Below are positions 39,096 through 51,043 of a stretch of DNA of 64,000 bases, in pieces (positions within the stretch are counted from its first letter, which is position 1; every line of letters begins with the position of its first letter). Under the pieces are notes generated by a model. The model searched no databases. It saw only the letters and a list, made by a program, of their open reading frames with translations, and had not been told where the DNA came from. The translations under genes were made by a program, and so were the position numbers. Origin of the DNA: Oscheius tipulae (taxonomy: Eukaryota; Nematoda; Chromadorea; Rhabditida; Rhabditidae); assembly GCA_037178975.1 (NCBI GenBank), contig JASJZH010000006.1, positions 372,001 to 436,000 on the forward strand, in the 5' to 3' direction.

Positions 39096-40812
39096 ATGCG
39101 CATTTTAACAGTCCTACTGCTCCTGGTTCCCGTGAGCCATGCTCTCTTCAAAGGCCACTTCCAAAAGTTTGTGAGGCAAAAGTACGGAGAGGAAGTCCTG
39201 GAGGCTTTGAACCGAGCCGATTTAGGAAGGGCTTTTGGAGGAAGCTTTGGAGGAGGATCTGATGAGGCTCCCACTAAGTAAGTTTACCAACGAACAGGAT
39301 TTGAAATGGAAAACCTATCTGCTTACCGACTTATTAATACTTTTGATTGTTACCGTATCAACAGTGTCAATTTGGGGAAGAGTCAAAGCTCTAGATAATC
39401 CACGAGTTTCAGAAAGTCTTAGGCGAAATCTTGGAGCACAGACAGTTTGTAAGTTAGAGTAGCTATACAAACTGTCTGTTATTCTCATAGATACCATATT
39501 GTCAAGCTCAAAATTTCTAGTTTGACTTTACTGATAAGTTCTGGTCACCATTTCCGTCACGACTTTAACACTCTCTGCGCGGCCCTACTTCCCTGTATCC
39601 TTTAAACTTTTCTGAGAATGATAAGCGTGACACATACTTTGAGACATCTTAACCACACCCGGTATTGTCAAAGACCAAAGTACCAAACTTGAGACCTGGC
39701 GCCAGTCTATCATCCACCGTTCTAGAATGATCTCTGCGCCAGTGTCAAAACAGCCAGGAAGAGAAAAACAGACTTTGATTTTACAGCCGTCGCCCAATCG
39801 TCTTCGTCCATGGACTTCGCATGAAGGCCGGTCATCTCGTCGGACAGCGTCAGCTCTTTACTCGAGCAGGTAATACCCCGGAAGTTGGTTTGAAACTCGC
39901 AATAGGCATGAAATATAGATGGGAGGCTAAATTTGACCAAGACAAACTCTCCCCCTCTTTTCTATTCCACGTTTCTCTACCAGATGACCTTCCAGCTTTT
40001 CGTGGGAACACGCATACTAATAAACAAACCTGATGAGAGGTCTGGACCTCCTGAAAGATTAATCTCGAGAGGTCTGAAGGGAGCAATCTCATGGGATGAT
40101 CCAGTGCGATCAAATGATATAATCAAAACGTATACTTTTTTTCTTCAGGTTGGCCAGCCAATCGACTCATGGCCACAACCTACGGTCCTGGAAAAGTTGA
40201 CCTGCTCAGTTCTTTGCAAGAAACTATGGACTGCGAATATGTAAAGGCTGTGCGTTACCTAATGGTGGCCACGATCGACTACTTCCAGTCCGACATCGAC
40301 GTTATTTCCTACTCGATGGGAGCTCCCATTTCTCGCAAGGTACTTTTGTTCATTGAAATTGCTCTAACTGCCATTTTTAGGCCATCATGGGAGGATACTG
40401 TGTAGATACAGGAGAGTACATTGGAGAGAGCATCAACCACCGCATTGTAACCTTCTTGTCCGTTGCTGGAGCTAATCATGGTAAGTAATACTGTCTTTCG
40501 ATGTTCTAATGGCCCAATTTAGGTTCGTACCTCTGCAAGAGCATCACACCTGGTTTCTGTGACCAAAAGAATGGACTCTTCTGTGGCTCAGACTTCTTGA
40601 ATGACATCAATAGCAAGAACGAGACTGTCGGACGTTTCCACTATACGCTAGCCACGAATACTGACGAAGTCACCGGCTTCATGACTCCTTGTGGCTATAA
40701 AGCCCATGAATTCCCCGCCGCTACGGAAATCATCATCCCGAACCGCACCCACATGGGTATGATCCTGAAGTCGGTTCCGGACCAGGTTGCCATTATGCGG
40801 CGCCATGCTTAA
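39096..40812 (+). CDS. Secreted class 2 lipase (nematode lips family)
   Basis: Exons 39096-39277, 39787-39869, 40149-40339, 40381-40480, 40523-40812; 281 residues. Signal peptide MRILTVLLLLVPVSHA. The α/β-hydrolase signposts of Lipase class 2 are present: RRPIVFVHG (oxyanion strand), ATTYG, the nucleophile elbow ISYSMGAP (Ser in SYSMG), VAGANHGS, a Cys-rich insert (CKSITPGFC and CGSDFL) and a C-terminal NRTHMGMI supplying the catalytic His. It should hydrolyse acyl esters outside the cell, probably in the gut. The ATG lies 3 nt after a TTTTTCAG acceptor, a probable trans-splice site. It converges with the cathepsin gene, 631 bp away. Confidence 0.92.
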
Positions 40813-41442
40813 GTGTCATCGGCGTGTCATTGTTGATCTCAAAACAGTCTTAATCTCCGAAATGTGTGTAGCGGAAACCTTGTGACTTCCAAGTTTTATT
40901 TCCGCTGTCTTTTATGCCTTCTTAGTCATCCCCCCTCTCCCTAATATCAGTCTCAGCCCAATGATCTACACAGAGCACCGTGTCTATTTTCCCTTCTTTT
41001 CTCTATGACAGAACTTTATGTTTGTACATACACTAGAGAATGAAATCGTCAAAAAGAGGACACTGTTTCCATTTACGACTGTTACGTCAGCGACTGCGTA
41101 GCCAAAAAATTCACTTGTTCGCCCACAGAACTGGAGCTTTAACGGCAATCTTTGATTCGATAGATGGAAAACGACAGGGTGCTGTTGACCGGCGAATTAG
41201 ATGCTATGGCAAAAAATTTTGGACCTGCTACGGTACGAAAAAGAACCCTACTGAGAGAATGTTGTCTAGCGAGATAAAACAATGACGATAATTTCAGTTG
41301 TCAAGATGGTACGGGAGAGAACTGACCTCTGGAGGCCTCAGCCAGACGGTTAAGAAAAAATCGAGGCTGTTGACTTTCACAGAACAACATCAATCATTTG
41401 CTGTACAACTTTATTACATACAAGTAGTGTTTACAGTAGCGC
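40813..41442. other. Convergent intergenic spacer
   Basis: 3' ends of the lipase (+) and cathepsin (-) genes meet here. T/C-rich near 40900-41010. No gene seen. Confidence 0.45.
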
Positions 41443-42804
41443 TTAGACCTTGGGCTCTCCAGCGACTCCTCCGCTCTCGATTCCGCACTCGTTGACTCCA
41501 CGGATAATGCGGAAGAATCCGTTCTCTCCCCAGTCAGTGTTCCAGCTGTTAGCAATGAGCCAGTAGGGAGTTCCATTGTCAGTTCCCCATCCGATGAGCT
41601 TGACAGCGTGTCCACCAAGGTTCTTTCCAGCAGTGTGGACGTAGACACCGCCAGTGTAGTGCTCAAAGTCCTCGTAGACGGTGAAAGACAGCTCGACGGG
41701 TCCGTTGGTCATAAGCTCCTTCTGGAGAGCGGCGACATTATGGGCAACGGCGTAAGCAGTGGCTCCGAAGTGAAGATCGTTCTGATAGGTGGTAGCATAT
41801 CCAGACTGGCAAGTACGCTTGCACGAATCGGTGGGGTACAGATCAGCTGGGCAAGGAGAATAGTGAGTGTTGTCGTTGTGGTGCTCGCAAGGAGGATAGG
41901 GGTAGGGCTTGCAGCCAGCCTTGCTAGTGTAGTTGCCTCCAGTGACAAATCCTTCGCTGACCCACTGCTTCCAAGCCTGAATGGGGTAGCCTCCTTCGCA
42001 TCCGTTTCCGCAACGAGCTCCACAGCAAGCCAGGATATCGTCGGTGGAGATGGAAACCTTGACAGAGCCGGAGGTGGCAATGCAGATACGGTCGGACATG
42101 GCCTCAGCAGCTCCGAAAGCCCAACAGGATCCTGAAAATTGTCTTTTTCAATGTTTTTAATACAGATTCCAGTTTTCTAACAGAAACAGAAAGGACAACA
42201 GTTTTCTAACAGAAAACTTGCTTTACTGGTGAATCAAAAACGCAAGCTTCGCCAAAACTTTGATTACATATGGGGCAACTTTGTCAGTTTTGAAATAACA
42301 TTTTTTAGCAACTACGTGTCGAAAAGCCGGGAATAAACTGTTCCACTATTCGAACTTACACGAATATCTTTCAAAAACTCACCACAAGCAGACTGATCCC
42401 TAATGGATCCGATAGAAGCAGAGCATGCAGGCCACTGAGTTCTGGCATCGAAGCTGGCAGGAATAGCGTCGTCAGAAATGTGTTCGTTGGTGCGAGCAGT
42501 GGCCATATCTTCGGCAGGAACCTCAATCATTTTGACTCCCATGAGACGGCTCTTGACACTGTCGGTGAAGTGTGCAAACTTGGGAGACAGCTTAGCAGTC
42601 CAGAGGTTCTGCTTCTGGTTAATGTAGTTGACCAAATCTAGGCCAGAGAGAGCCTCCAACTCAGCATCAATCGATCTGGACTTCAGAAGATCGGCAGCGA
42701 TCTTCTGATTCGGAATGACGATGGCATTGACGGCAACAAGGCCAACCAAGGCCAAAAGGTACTTCTAAAGCAGAAAAGTTTTTCAATAGAAAAAGATTTA
42801 CCAT
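41443..42804 (-). CDS. Cathepsin B-like cysteine protease (cpr family)
   Basis: Exons 42804-42802 (ATG only), 42764-42383, 42131-41443; 357 residues. Signal peptide MKYLLALVGLVAVNA, then a propeptide to about residue 95 and the mature enzyme after IPASFDARTQWPAC. Catalytic Cys131 (ACGSCWAFGA), His303 (GGHAVKLIGWG) and Asn323 (ANSWNTDWG) are all present; GCEGGYP and the occluding loop CEHHNDN with its His pair indicate cathepsin B peptidyl-dipeptidase type. Nematode cpr genes are usually gut-expressed; the promoter here has a TATA box and GATA sites. The first intron directly follows the start codon. Antisense open frames across the gene are shadows. Confidence 0.96.
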
Positions 42805-42851
42805 GGAGTGTCGGATGAGTCCCGGCGCTATCAGTTCTACGAGAACAGGAG

Positions 42852-42872
42852 CTTTTATAGAACAGAGATAAG
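42852..42872 (-). promoter_or_regulatory. Cathepsin B promoter: TATA box and GATA site
   Basis: Reading the minus strand, CTTATCT (42872-42866, a GATA-factor site, reverse of AGATAAG) precedes TATAAAAG (42859-42852), about 48 nt before the start codon; another GATA core (CTGATAG, 42834-42828) lies between. GATA sites are the known entry for intestinal ELT-2 control in Caenorhabditis. Sites are seen; control by a GATA factor is inferred. Confidence 0.6.
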
Positions 42873-45800
42873 GCAAGAAAGTGCCAGCAAGACAAAGGAC
42901 ACCTGATGCAGCTAAAAATGATGATGCAAGAGTGCATGGAAGGTATTCTCAGCAGTAGAGGTTAGAAAGACAGCATGACAAAGGTTCGGGTGTTCGAGAT
43001 AATGCAGTTCCTCTGCAAGAAGAAAAGGTACGGTGCATCCGATGGTTCAACATTACTAATATGAAACAGAGTCTTTCATAAAAAAAAATAACAAAACTTC
43101 GAGCGGCTGTCCTGTTACTTATAATTGTCTGTATATTCTGAGTGTTCGAGCTCCTGGTGTGACCGAGATCACAATCGAGGAATCTTGTATACGACCTTTA
43201 GTGAGAGATTCAGGTGTTATCACTGGGATTGATGCTGGTTAAGCTTCCTGTTTTATTGGACATTTTGCTGTGCATTTTTGTTATTTCTGTGATACAAAAC
43301 GGTCGTCCTTTGGTTTTATATAGCAATGACTAATAAATACATTGCATTTTTTCAATTTCATTTTGCGTTAAATGGTTCAGAGATTCTTTTTATATCGTTA
43401 TCTCTATTGTTTTGCCACGCTGTTGAACAGCGAGCCCTGTTTTCTCCGATAATCATCTCTCCGAAATGGCACCAGATTCCACGAGGGACCATTTCGTCGC
43501 GTCCACAGCCCCGATAGCTTGTTCACAACTCATTTACGTAAATCAGTCATAAGACAGCTGCACACTGATCAAACAAGACGGACTTTTGTGCAAAACGATT
43601 GTGCATTGTGACTGATAAGGCCGGAGAATGTCGGGAAAGTGATAAGTAGTGGATATTTTGTAAAGTAAACAGAGGAAGCTGCACGCCTGAGAGTGAACAA
43701 AGAAACAAAGGAAGTGAAGAGGCTTTGGTACCAATTGTGTATTGTTGTACAGCTAATGGACCTATTCAGTGTTAAGTTTGTCTCTTGATTGTCCGTTGAA
43801 AACGGTTGAACTACTGTTCTCTGAGAACTATTCTGGTATCGACTGAGCAGCTCTTACAATTCACAAAAGAACACACCGACATCATCCATCATTGATGAAA
43901 ATTGACCAAATAGTCGTCGTTTCAATTCAGTGATCTGTTACTTGTTGTCATCTCTCGCCAGTCAACATCCAAATAGAAAGATATGCAGCTTGAATTTTGT
44001 TAGCACAGTGAGAAAGAGGCAAAATTCGGTATTTGAGGGCAAAAATGTTTTATAGCGAACGAGCTAGCGATTTCTTGTGGACCACAAATTGAAAAACTCC
44101 AGCCATCAAACCACTCGCGATTGTCATCCTCATGCAAGATATTACTGCGTTTGCCGGTTCATTTATTGTCATAGGCTGAATAAACCGAAGCTCGATGGAT
44201 CGGCTCGTTCTATTTTGTACATTGCTCTGGTTTGGGTAGTAAGTCAACTTTGGGGGCGCTCTAAAACGACAATAACTGTGGGAGAGAATTTGGAACCAGC
44301 TCTTATCTTCTACTATTCTGTCCCTAGGTCACAGTCACAGCGCGCCAGCTCCTTCATTCATACAAAAGCTACGATTGGTTCTAATGAACTGAAAATTACC
44401 TGACTCCCCTGAACGCTGTAAATCAAACTTGATTAGTGCCGTGGCGCGCTCTCGGCTCAAAAATATGTTTTTTTCAGTTTTGGTATGTTCTTAAAAGTTG
44501 TAGCCCGCCTCGAAATTTACAACTCTGCGAAGCATCATTTTGCCTGAAACCTGCGTTTTGATGTTAGCCGAAATGACTTGATTTTAAGCCAAAACCGACA
44601 GTGCCTTGCACCCTTTGTTTCGGGTCGAAAAAGAGTTTTCTTAGCATTTCATGATCTTGTAGCCCGTACCGAATTCCACAACTTTGCAGAAGATCGCAAC
44701 GCTTGAAAACACTTCGTCGACCCGTATGAGTTACTTCATTTTTGGCTAGAGTCCCGCGTGTCACCCCCGTACCATCTCTCACCCGCAGGTTCCTATATGA
44801 CCAGAACGATAATTTCGATTCAGCTTTCGGGCTCATTGTATCGTGTTAGCGGTACCCTCAGACCATGATCGTTGTAGAACGAGTCTAACGAAGTAGCTTC
44901 GAGAGTGGTCTTTGGGGGAAAATACTGCTTTTTGAAGAAGAAAGAGCTCCAGCCTGGCATTTTGTCAGACTGGGACCCTTTTTTCTGCGAGTGTTTTGAA
45001 AACACTTTATCTGCGGTACCGTAAAACTCTTGTGATCTCTGCTATCTAAAGCGTGATGGTTTCTGTGGAAGACGCTGCCTTTGTTCGAGGCCGCGAACCA
45101 GAAGCGAGCAGATAATGTTGTCCAGAATTTGTGTTGTTCAAAAACTGTTGTTGCCAAAAAAAAAACCAACTTTGGATGCGCTCGAGAGCTTTGTTTTTGT
45201 CGCACTGAAGCCTTTTGTTACTACGAAGCGGCGCAGCCGCTGAAGACAAAAGGACGGCTGGTCATATTGAAAGATCAATATGATATATACTGGGATTAGT
45301 ATGGGAAGTGAACCGTGGTTTTTGGAAATGGGCGTATACTCCTACTTCCCAGCGAGAGTTGCTAACTGCTTAGGGCCGCCACGACAGTACACTGATGTCC
45401 TTATTCAACCGGTAAGGCATGTATATACAAAACAGGAGAGTAGGACTCTATATGCTTCTTTATAACATGAAGTAAAAGTAAACACCTTATTCTTGAAAGA
45501 GGCGTTTAGTGTCATATCTTATTTGGATGAGGATAAATAGTTAGAATATTAATCGTCCGAGACCAGAAAATAAGCCCACTAACTTCCTGTACTGTCCATC
45601 ATAGTTAAACAACAAGCAATACAATTCAATAGCGAACTTATGTAAAAAGCAATGCTGTTACAGTTCAAAAGCCCATAAATCAATTGCTGTATTATTCTAT
45701 TCCTTGGTCCTTTGCACCCACTCGGAAGTAAAAGAGTAAACAAAATGCATCCTTCCTCATTGCATATTCCCAAGATAGGACTGAAAGCAGTGCACAAAAA

Positions 45801-46178
45801 AGTAATATAAGGGATTCCGTCTTTTGATGTCAGTTTTTTAATTAATTTAGAAATATCTTTGAACGTTTAAATTCAAGTTTGAGATCGCTCCGGGCCACAC
45901 ATTATAATAGTCGTTTATGAAGGCGATTAATTTAGAAAAACTCGGTATGATGCTAACAGGATCATATGCAATAATGCGTTTTGCAAATAGAAGCCCTATG
46001 GAGTAACCGAATAAGACTAAATCGGAGTTTAGGAATTTGGTATCACTTTAGTTAAACATATGCTGAACATTTCTAGACCTTACATTGATTGACGTTCATC
46101 TCTCTCTTACGAAGCGCAACGAAGTCTGTCTGAGTTTCTTTTCGCGTGCGTTGCCGATGTCGCAGGGGCACTTCCGCC

Positions 46179-46244
46179 GGCCATAGCTCCGCGGTTAGTG
46201 CGCTCGGCTATAAATAGGAGCAACCTGAGTTTGAACTTCCGCCG
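46179..46244 (+). pseudogene. tRNA-like remnant
   Basis: GGCCATAGCTCCGCGGTTAG (A-box-like) and GAGTTTGAACTTCC (B-box-like) at tRNA spacing with a central CTATAAA loop. The acceptor ends GGC/GCC pair only partly. Probably a decayed tRNA or a tRNA-derived SINE head. Confidence 0.35.
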
Positions 46245-46639
46245 AGGTGTTCTGGGTATCTGAAAAAGTGTACCAGTCGTCAAAGGCGGCTGGTACTCTA
46301 CTGAAAACAATGTTCAGCTTTGGGTTTGGAAATGATACGCTGTTCTTGGACTGTTGTACATGCAAAGGGTCGTTCTTAGTCTGCATTTTCGTAGAGTTTT
46401 TACACGGTCTCATGGAGAAAATAGGCAAAAGGAGTATCTAACAATTATTTTTAGCTTTCAGCTTTGGGTAAATTGTTCGTCATTAGAGACCGTTGTTCAA
46501 CTTTTCGTATTTCGAAAACACCCAGCTCTGAATCGTAGATAAAGATCGATATTACGACCGAGAGGGCATCCGACTTCTTTAAATAGTGGTATCATCACAG
46601 TCGTCGCTCGGAAGATACTTTCTTCTCACAATAACCTTA

Positions 46640-47050
46640 CAATTGACTTAAATCTTGTATTCGGTAATTACAATAGCATAACGATAGCAAAAAGTTGCCT
46701 GTAAGGATGAAGCGAGCGAAGAATCCGTAAGTGTAGAAAAAAAGCGAAGTAATCATAATAGAAATATGTGCAAATGGGTTTGCACAGCAGTACTGAATGC
46801 ACCAAGAATTGGTAATATTCAAGGAATAGTAGAAGAAAATCGGTTGAATCAGATAGACATCTAACAGAAGACAAAAGCGTCATTTCCTTGGCTTAGAGCA
46901 TCCGTAAAAGTTAGGTTCTTACAAACAACAACAACAAGACCAGTATGAGATCCACGATGGCACTGTAGACGCAAAGTTGTATAAGAAAGCCAACGTAATA
47001 CCCAGGACAAAATGACAAACAACATGGTTTATTAAAAGCTAATATTCTCT
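46640..47050 (-). pseudogene. Membrane-protein-like fragments, possibly a decayed receptor
   Basis: One block near 47040-46925 encodes a hydrophobic span (YVGFLIQLCVYSAIVDLILV) ending at a GTAAG donor. A second block, about 46860-46645, is open to a stop and encodes further hydrophobic sequence (AHISIMITSLFFYTYGFFA) with a hydrophilic end. The two do not join in phase at the obvious sites, so this is either a broken gene or I have misplaced a junction. Confidence 0.3.
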
Positions 47051-47331
47051 GGATGAACTGCCAAAGATCCTTCGTCAAACTTCGGTTGTCTCCCCTAACA
47101 GTTTTGATAAGACTGGCACCCAAAGACCCTTTACTATGTTTGTTTGTTCTAAAGACTAACAGTCTGTTACCAATACTAGACCCCATAATCCCCGCCGGAG
47201 GGCCCTTATCTGGTTGTCCGGTCACAGAACAGATAGCATCCATCAGAGTACGTGACTCTTTTTGTTAGTCCTTCCTGGTCGTCCCTCCCTAAGCCTGGAC
47301 AATACCATATTCTTATCTAACTAATTTCAAA

Positions 47332-49690
47332 ATGACCACGTCATCTCGAAAATTGTCAAAAATAGACGACTTCTTTGAGTTGGACAAGTTCCAGCTTGTT
47401 GTCCTGCTCTTCAATGAATTCCTTATTTTCACTATGGTCTCGAACGTCGTGAGTTTCCTTTTCTGGTTGGGTTGGCGGGAAAACATTCGTATCTTATCTT
47501 TTTAGATAAGTAGCTTAAAAAGGACGCTGACATTTAGGGGAAACTTGAAAAGGGAACGGGCAAGGTTAACAATGAGGTAAGTCTTGAGCTCAAAGTTTTG
47601 CTTCCGGGGTCGTCCACAAAAAATCATTCATTTTCTGATAATATCAATGGCATACGGCTTATGTACTAATCGAATTTTTCAGGTATTCAATATATTCGGT
47701 ACTGCTCCACCTCGACTTTTCGGTTGTGACGATGTATTTTATAATGGAACAAGAGCCGAAATTTGCCAGCAATACCGTCTGCACGAATATTGTCAAAAAC
47801 CCATGTTGCATTATGAATTCGTGTCAGCAACTGTCGAAGTAACAAGCAGCATTCTCTGTTCAACATTTTTAGTTCAATCAACTGTGTGGGAAGACCGAAG
47901 ATACATGGCTGAGTAGCATAATGAACCCTCTTGGGATGACAAACAAGCCCAAACTCAGTACTACGTCACAAATGGTCGGAATCATGGTCGGATCTGCGAT
48001 AGCCGGCCAAATGTCCGACCTTTATGGAAGGAAACGAGTATGGCGTCATAATGGGATAAATACAGCGTTTAGACGACTCTTTGGAGCCTGATCTTCATGC
48101 TAATCAGTTCAACAGCTTCATCGTTTTCTCCCTCCATGGACATATTCATCGTTTTTCGTTTCTTTATAGGTATTGCTTTACATTCACTTGAAGTAGTTGG
48201 AATCGGTTTAATCTATGACCAATTTTAACTATATTGAATACTGGTCAATAAATCCAACAAACAATTTTTAGGGATGGCCTGTGGATCTCTTTCGACGTGA
48301 GAAAACTTGTTTCGCTGTATACGGCACATTTCAGAGTAGGAGTCATCTTTATCGTCGAGCTCTTGCCAGCAGCACATCGTCTTTGGCTCTGTACAGTCAT
48401 AACATGGGCTCCGAATTACATGATTTTTGCGCTGTTCGGATATCTAACAGGTAGTTCATTCTGCGAGTATTACCGTTAAGCGCTTGTCTTGCTTCTCTGA
48501 TAGTATCACAACATTACTTTAAGGTACCTGGAGAGCTCTTTCCCGAGTATCGAACATCATCAACCTGGTGGCTGTTCTTATCTGCGCTTTGTGAGTATGT
48601 ACACAAGTAGCTCAAACTTTTTGTTTAGTCTAATGCCAGAAAGTCCGAAGTTTCTGGTACAAAAAGGAAAGCAAGAAGAGGCTGTAAAAGCTATGAAGTA
48701 TATCAACAAATGGAAATTTTCTGACAACCGCTTTTCCTTGGAGGAGATCAAGTCGGTTGTCGAGACGACCAGTGATTCTGCCTGTAAAGGAAGACTCAAG
48801 GCGAAGAAGTACTCGTTCATACATCTATATTCGACTCCCAGTTTCGCGATTCGAACAGTGGTTTTGTCTGTAATGATGTAAGTCGACTTTCCTTCTGTTT
48901 AGAACCAAAAGCTTAGGTTTTCCCTGAGCTACGTGACCTATGGTCTTATCTTCAATCTGGACGTTATCAAAGGTTCAGTCTACTTAAACACAGCTTTTTC
49001 GGGGCTCTTAAGATGGATTGTTGGAGCAACGGTATTTCACTTGATCTTTTTATACCAAATCCTTAGGTGGCTGTAGTGGACCATTTCGGTGGAAAGCATT
49101 TTGGTCGCAAACGTCTTCATTTTCTCTCCATGATCATTATAATGCTGTCCATGGGGCTAATTTTCATCCTCAAGGTCTCTGGTTTAGACAGTGATTATGC
49201 TGGATTTGTACGGGGTCTCACTCTCTTCGCCTTCGGGACAACAGGTTGCCTGTGAGTATCTGTTCTGAACAAATTTGTGCATGTGATTCTGCCCTCGCTG
49301 TATTAACAGGGATTTGAGCACTTTTACAAAGTCTATAAAACAAGAATCTTAAAGGTTTCTACAATACGCATTGATCACATCTGAACTCTTCCCTACCCCG
49401 ATTCGAAATCTCGCCAACGCCAACACTAATGTCTGTGGAAGAATTGGAAATGTATTAGGACCGCTTGTTTTCAGTTTGGTAGGATTTTCGAAAACAAATC
49501 TGTAATGCCGATCATTTAGGCAATCCCTCTACGTGGAGCGCCATATCTGATAATGTCAATATTGTGTGCAATTAATGTCATCCTCTTTATCGTCTTTATA
49601 CCTGAAACCAAAGGACAGCCTCTTCCGAATGAAATGCCGCCTAAGAAAATCAGGGGAGCGGTCGAAGAAAAACTTATAACTAGCGCATAA
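47332..49690 (+). CDS. SLC22-type (organic ion) major facilitator transporter
   Basis: Exons: 47332-47448, 47683-47838, 47873-48037, 48073-48169, 48272-48296, 48335-48450, 48524-48590, 48629-48877, 48917-49031, 49067-49251, 49355-49478, 49520-49690; 528 residues, every phase consistent. It is a 12-span MFS carrier. It shows the large Cys-bearing extracellular loop after span 1, the MFS motif GQMSDLYGRKR, the mid-protein PESPKFLVQKGK block that follows span 6 in SLC22 proteins, a second GRKR (GGKHFGRKR), SELFPTPIRN with GRIGN, and PETKGQPLP at the end. Substrate cannot be told. One exon is only 25 nt. Confidence 0.93.
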
Positions 49691-50539
49691 TCAATCTTTC
49701 TTGGCATCCATAAAGATTTTTGAACTGCCACATATTTGCCATCCCATCTTATCACTTGGTCATCGCCTTGAAGATCAGCGTTATCGGGTGGACAGAAGCG
49801 TGGCGATTCAGGTCGACAATTGATCTTGAAACCAACTCATAAAAGAGCCCACTGAGTTATCTTTCGGAATCAGGAACAATGGCATGGTCAGACAGATATA
49901 CTTCTGCTTCGTTGCGGTAAATCAGCAAATTGCAGCGAAAGCGAATATGAACCAGGATACCAGCCAGTAGAAGTAAAGTTTCTAGCATGAACCGTTGGAC
50001 CAAAAAATGCTCTCGGCCCTAACAGAAAGCGCCCTAGAAAGGCAAAGACCGCTTTCTCCCTTTCATTTGCTTTGACGAAACTTCCTTCTTGCCGCATTTC
50101 GTCATGACTTCCTCATGTTTTCCTAAAAAACGACGAGTATTGGATGATCTTACGGCGGAGGGAGCTCGAATGCTAGGGTACGTGTAAAGAATGCTACAAA
50201 AAACTGTACATTGTTGTAAATTGTTGCAAACTAATTGAGTTACAGACAAACATAAAGACAGTCTCAATAACAGAAAATCAAGTTTCTCATTATTATTTTT
50301 AAAAAAAACGACCCGCGAAGAGAAGGGTGGCTGGGACTCTAGAAAAACAGAGCAGTAGAATTCTATAAGCAAATTGGGAAAGTCAGAGCCGTGTCTGAAT
50401 TCATCATTGCGCGAAAGAGTAGCACGTGTTACGTTTTCTGAAAACTCGAGCAGTAAGTCGAATTGCGCGATAACCAGTTAGTTCGTTGCACATGTATTCA
50501 ATAACAGGACAAATTAAATATTCATAAGAAAGTACACAT
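49691..50539. other. Intergenic, convergent
   Basis: 3' flanks of the transporter (+) and the transthyretin-like gene (-). No coding or structural signal recognised. Confidence 0.4.
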
Positions 50540-51043
50540 CTATTTCTCTCTGTGGATACAATCTCTCGACTCTCCCTCGAATTTTCCAGCCAGTTGAATG
50601 ACTCCCATATCGAATATCTGAATCCAAACTATGTAAAAAAAAAAATACAATAGACCTACTCTATTGGCACTGTTGCCTTTAGCAATGTACGAGTCCGGGA
50701 CATGAACAGTAATCCTTCTCTGGCAAGGGGTCCAGCCATCATCGCAATCGTGATAAATGTTAACCCTGGGGTCAATAGCAGATATTTCTGTCTCAGTCCC
50801 CTTCAGCTGAAATTCTCCGTTGCTATCAGTCTCCTGATCGTCCATCTTATTGTCCCAAACTACAAAGAAATGTTTAATGTTTAGGTAAAGTCTGTTCTTA
50901 CCAACACCCTTCTCGTAAAGCTTGACACGCACGCCTTTTTCCGGCTTATCATGGCAGATGAGTCTTCCTCGAATTGCTACAGATTGGCTGAAGCCGATTG
51001 CCAGTGCAATGGTTGGTAGAAGACAAAGAAGAAGCAATTTCAT
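50540..51043 (-). CDS. Transthyretin-like (TTR-52 type) secreted protein
   Basis: Exons 51043-50902, 50859-50660, 50617-50540; 139 residues. Signal peptide MKLLLLCLLPTIALA. The family core is plain: VAIRGRLICHDKPEKGVRVKLYEKG, then DDQETDSNGEFQLKGTETE, INIYHDCDD-type strand, C..RITVHVPDSYI and a C-terminal strand ending with Cys. These small extracellular β-sandwich proteins are numerous in nematodes; TTR-52 bridges phosphatidylserine on dying cells, but the role here is unknown. A TTCCAG acceptor lies one base before the ATG. Two acceptors are possible for the last exon; the one used keeps the frame and the family sequence. Confidence 0.93.
   Translation of the reverse strand: MKLLLLCLLPTIALAIGFSQSVAIRGRLICHDKPEKGVRVKLYEKGVGKNRLYLNIKHFFVVWDNKMDDQETDSNGEFQLKGTETEISAIDPRVNIYHDCDDGWTPCQRRITVHVPDSYIAKGNSANRVGLLYFFFYIVWIQIFDMGVIQLAGKFEGESRDCIHREK

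Larger units (their letters stand above)
42905..47331. other. Long intergenic stretch with remnants
   Basis: No confident gene in 4.4 kb. It holds the tRNA-like remnant at 46179-46244 and hydrophobic minus-strand frames at 46640-47050 (both listed separately). The open frames around 44550-45250 overlap on both strands and show no family resemblance. Confidence 0.4.

Noticed and set aside
39984-40001. An 18-nt microexon in the lipase gene
   Set aside because: In phase, but joining exon 2 directly to 40149 gives a better match to the family (LFTRAGWPANRLMATTYG).
41608-42135. Plus-strand ORF of 175 codons
   Set aside because: Antisense shadow of the cathepsin B mature domain, Ser/Val-rich as expected from the reverse of its codons.
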